From Syntrophaceae bacterium (GTDB lineage Bacteria > Desulfobacterota > Desulfomonilia > Desulfomonilales > Desulfomonilaceae): a stretch of DNA of 7,451 nt. The notes under the pieces are model-generated. The model did not search any database and was not told the origin of the DNA. It saw nothing but the letters and a program-made list of their open reading frames with translations. The stretch is from NCBI GenBank assembly GCA_014874425.1, contig JACWAG010000174.1, positions 1-7,451 on the forward strand, written 5' to 3'. The first letter of the stretch is position 1. Each line of letters starts with the position of its first letter. The position numbers and the translations under genes were made by a program. Below, in pieces: positions 5,033-7,451 of this stretch.

Positions 5033-7451
5033 TCAAACTGGTTCGTATTCATTGTCCCACAAAGGCACAAGCTTTAGGATCCAGCGTGTCATATAAACCC
5101 CTGCGAAGGAAGATGCTATAACCACCGGTATCATCACCGCCCATGCTCTCCAATCAAGTGGAACCACACCGAAAATAAAACTCAAGGGGGTGTACAAGGC
5201 TAGAAGTTGCAAACAGATAGCAAATCCATAGCTCCAGAGTAACGGTTTGTTGGACCATATCGAAAGATCATCAAGCTGGCGAACGACCAGTACACGGGTA
5301 AACGCGTGTAACACAATACCCGTGAACAACATTGTCCGCGCGTAGTTTATTCCACCGAACTTTAGCCCTGCCCAGAAGATGAATAGATATGCGACCAGGG
5401 TCCTAAGGATACTCCCCGCTATGGTGGCGTAAATCGCCTTGTTGAGTATGGATTCGTCATGACGTCGTGGTCGTCTGGACATAAGTTTGGGGACAGCAGG
5501 GTCTCCGGCCAGGGCCGCGGCCGGCACCAAATCCGTTACAACGTTAACCCATAGAAGCATCTGCGCGGACAGCGGAAAATACCCACCAATAGATAAGGCC
5601 AGAACAACAAAGACTTCACCAAGGCTGGTGCTCAAAAGATAATTTGTAAATTTTCTAATGTTGTCAAAAATCCTGCGTCCTTCTTCGATAGCGGCTACAA
5701 TCGTCCGGAAATTATCGTCCAGAAGGACCATATCAGAGGATTCTTTAGCGATGTCGGTACCCCGAAACCCCATAGCGACTCCTACATCCGACTGTTTCAG
5801 AGCAGGAGCGTCATTAACACCATCTCCTGTCATCGCTACAAAATGGCCCTCATCTTGAAGCGCTTGAAGGACTTTCTGTTTGGTTTCTGGTGTGGCGCGA
5901 GCGATAATATCGACTTCCAGCATTTGCTTTTTGAGGTCTCCCCGAGACATTCTTTCAACTTCAGTCGATTCCAGGAACCGGTCTCCTATTCCTAGCTGAT
6001 TACCGATAGCTCTCGCTGTAAGTTTGTTGTCGCCAGTTATCATTATGACGCGTATGCCTGCGCCTTTTGCCGTGGCAATGGCTTTAGCGGCTTCGGGTCT
6101 AGCAGGGTCTTGCATGGCCTGCAGACCTATAAAAATGAGTTCTTCCTCCGTTTTTCCATTTGTGTCCGGTGTTTCCAAATCCTTTTTTGCAAGGGCCAGG
6201 ACATACATGGCGCCACTTTCAAGTTCATCCAATGTCTGATGAATCAATTCAATCTCATGTTCATCAAGAGGCAGGGCTTTCCCATCCTGGATGTAACTCG
6301 AACACTTTGAAAGGATTACCCCTGCGGCTCCTTTACTGTATGCGACAAACCGCTCTCCATTTTTATGGATAGTGGTCATCATTTTTCGTTCTGAACTAAA
6401 TGGGATCTCGTTGACTTTTGGCGACCTCGTCCGTTCCGTCCCGGAGTTCACGCCAGCCTTTTCGGCTACCATGAACATTGCTTTATCCACAGGATCTCCT
6501 ACAATTTTGAATTCCGGCTCTCTAACGGTAATAGCCTCGTTGCAAAGCAGGCCTGCCCGTACCAATTCAAATACGCTGGGAACGCTGATATCTATTTTGT
6601 CAGCGTCTATAATCCTGTTACCAGTAAAAACTTGCTCTACCGTCATGGTGTTCTGGGTCAGGGTCCCAGTTTTATCTGTACAAATGGTATCAACCGACCC
6701 AAGAGACTCTACTACCGCCAGACGTCTTATAACCGCCTTCCTGGAAGCCATTTGATGAGCGCCAAGGGCCAGAGCGAAAATTAGAACGATCGGTAGACTT
6801 TCCGGAATTGTCGCAACAGCCAGGCTTAATGTGTTCAGCAAAACATCGACGACCGGTTCTTTGAGCCAGAAATATAGGATCAAGGCTAATATGATCGCCA
6901 GCGCCCCAACTATTAGGGTCATCTGACGGGCCATCACCTGGACTTCAATTTCAAAAGGGGTTGGCCTCTCTCCTATATGCCCTAGACTTTCAGCAATTTG
7001 ACCAACTTCGGTCTTCATGCCGGTGGTCACAGCTACAGCCATACCCTTACCATGTGTTATATGGGTCGAACCAAAAACCATGCTGGAACGTTCAGCCAAA
7101 GGCGCTCCGGAATCCACCGGCGCTTCAAATTTCTCAACCCCCAAACTTTCCCCAGTTAAAGCTGATTCATCGGTTCTCAGGTTGTTGGATTGAATTACGC
7201 GCGCATCCGCAGGGACTTTTTGTCCGTAAGAAAGGACAAGGATATCGCCAGGCGCGACCTCATCCGCTTCTATCTCCTTGTGGACCCCGTTTCTAACCAC
7301 GGTAGCCTTGAATCTAAGTAATTTATCCAAACCTCTCAGTTCTTTTTGAGCTTTATATTCCTCGAAAAATCCCAGACTGATAGTTATTACTATGATCCCC
7401 AATATAAACAGTGCGGTAAGATAACGGTCCGCCTCCCCAGGCATGAAACTC
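5033..7451 (-). CDS. P2-type cation-transporting ATPase (calcium-ATPase-like), N-terminus beyond the window
   Basis: This is an ATP-driven inner-membrane ion pump. About 805 residues are visible, and the frame runs open through the window edge. The ATG at 7444 is internal: the sequence there enters TM2, so the N-terminal region and TM1 (roughly 70-90 residues) are missing. Numbering from that Met, the actuator loop TGES is at 97-100, the phosphorylation motif DKTGT at 257-261, the nucleotide-domain KGA at 371-373, the hinge MITGDN at 468-473, and TGDGVNDAP at 539-547. Helices fit TM2-TM10 of a P2 pump. There is no CPx motif or N-terminal metal-binding domain in view, so it is not a heavy-metal P1B pump. 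The ion-site signatures are PESLP in TM4, S607 and E610 in TM5, and N634 and D638 in TM6. A Ca2+-ATPase-like pump is most likely, but a Na+/K+ or Mn2+ role is possible. Confidence 0.93.
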   Translation of the reverse strand, partial: SFMPGEADRYLTALFILGIIVITISLGFFEEYKAQKELRGLDKLLRFKATVVRNGVHKEIEADEVAPGDILVLSYGQKVPADARVIQSNNLRTDESALTGESLGVEKFEAPVDSGAPLAERSSMVFGSTHITHGKGMAVAVTTGMKTEVGQIAESLGHIGERPTPFEIEVQVMARQMTLIVGALAIILALILYFWLKEPVVDVLLNTLSLAVATIPESLPIVLIFALALGAHQMASRKAVIRRLAVVESLGSVDTICTDKTGTLTQNTMTVEQVFTGNRIIDADKIDISVPSVFELVRAGLLCNEAITVREPEFKIVGDPVDKAMFMVAEKAGVNSGTERTRSPKVNEIPFSSERKMMTTIHKNGERFVAYSKGAAGVILSKCSSYIQDGKALPLDEHEIELIHQTLDELESGAMYVLALAKKDLETPDTNGKTEEELIFIGLQAMQDPARPEAAKAIATAKGAGIRVIMITGDNKLTARAIGNQLGIGDRFLESTEVERMSRGDLKKQMLEVDIIARATPETKQKVLQALQDEGHFVAMTGDGVNDAPALKQSDVGVAMGFRGTDIAKESSDMVLLDDNFRTIVAAIEEGRRIFDNIRKFTNYLLSTSLGEVFVVLALSIGGYFPLSAQMLLWVNVVTDLVPAAALAGDPAVPKLMSRRPRRHDESILNKAIYATIAGSILRTLVAYLFIFWAGLKFGGINYARTMLFTGIVLHAFTRVLVVRQLDDLSIWSNKPLLWSYGFAICLQLLALYTPLSFIFGVVPLDWRAWAVMIPVVIASSFAGVYMTRWILKLVPLWDNEYEPV

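Noticed and set aside
5658..7296. Several plus-strand open frames of 66-127 codons opposite the P-type ATPase
   Set aside because: They lie antisense to a strongly conserved coding sequence, lack ribosome sites and encode no recognisable domains. They are shadows of the ATPase gene.

Overview
This window looks like ordinary chromosomal sequence from a free-living bacterium with moderate GC, estimated by eye at a little under 50%. Closely packed genes, clear Shine-Dalgarno sites and a PBP4-type D,D-carboxypeptidase fit a Gram-negative. The glutamyl-tRNA synthetase has a variant segment after its KMSKS-type loop that I associate with deltaproteobacterial (Desulfobacterota-like) enzymes. That assignment is inference from memory and is not proven here. 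I see no insertion sequence, phage gene, CRISPR array, tRNA, rRNA or obvious transferred segment.

Layout from left to right: (1) 1-122 is a leader without a gene, ending in a Shine-Dalgarno. (2) 123-1661 (+) is an exported PBP4-family D-alanyl-D-alanine carboxypeptidase/endopeptidase. (3) After a 34-base convergent gap, a minus-strand pair follows: gltX (1696-3210) preceded by a UlaG/UPF0173-like metallo-beta-lactamase-fold hydrolase (3221-3859). They are 10 bases apart and probably one operon. (4) 3860-3975 is a divergent intergenic region with two overlapping sigma70-like promoters, one per direction. (5) A plus-strand pair follows: a 100-residue single-pass membrane protein of unknown function (3976-4278), coupled by an ATGA overlap to a DUF502 membrane protein (4275-4961). 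(6) After a 71-base convergent gap, the minus strand carries most of a P2-type cation-transporting ATPase (5033 to the window edge). Its N-terminus lies outside the window.

The genes cover separate jobs: peptidoglycan remodelling, tRNA charging, a small hydrolase, two membrane proteins of unknown role and an ion pump. I see no sign of one integrated new system. The parts most worth a second look are the small membrane protein coupled to DUF502, the overlapping divergent promoters, and the altered ion-site residues of the P-type ATPase.
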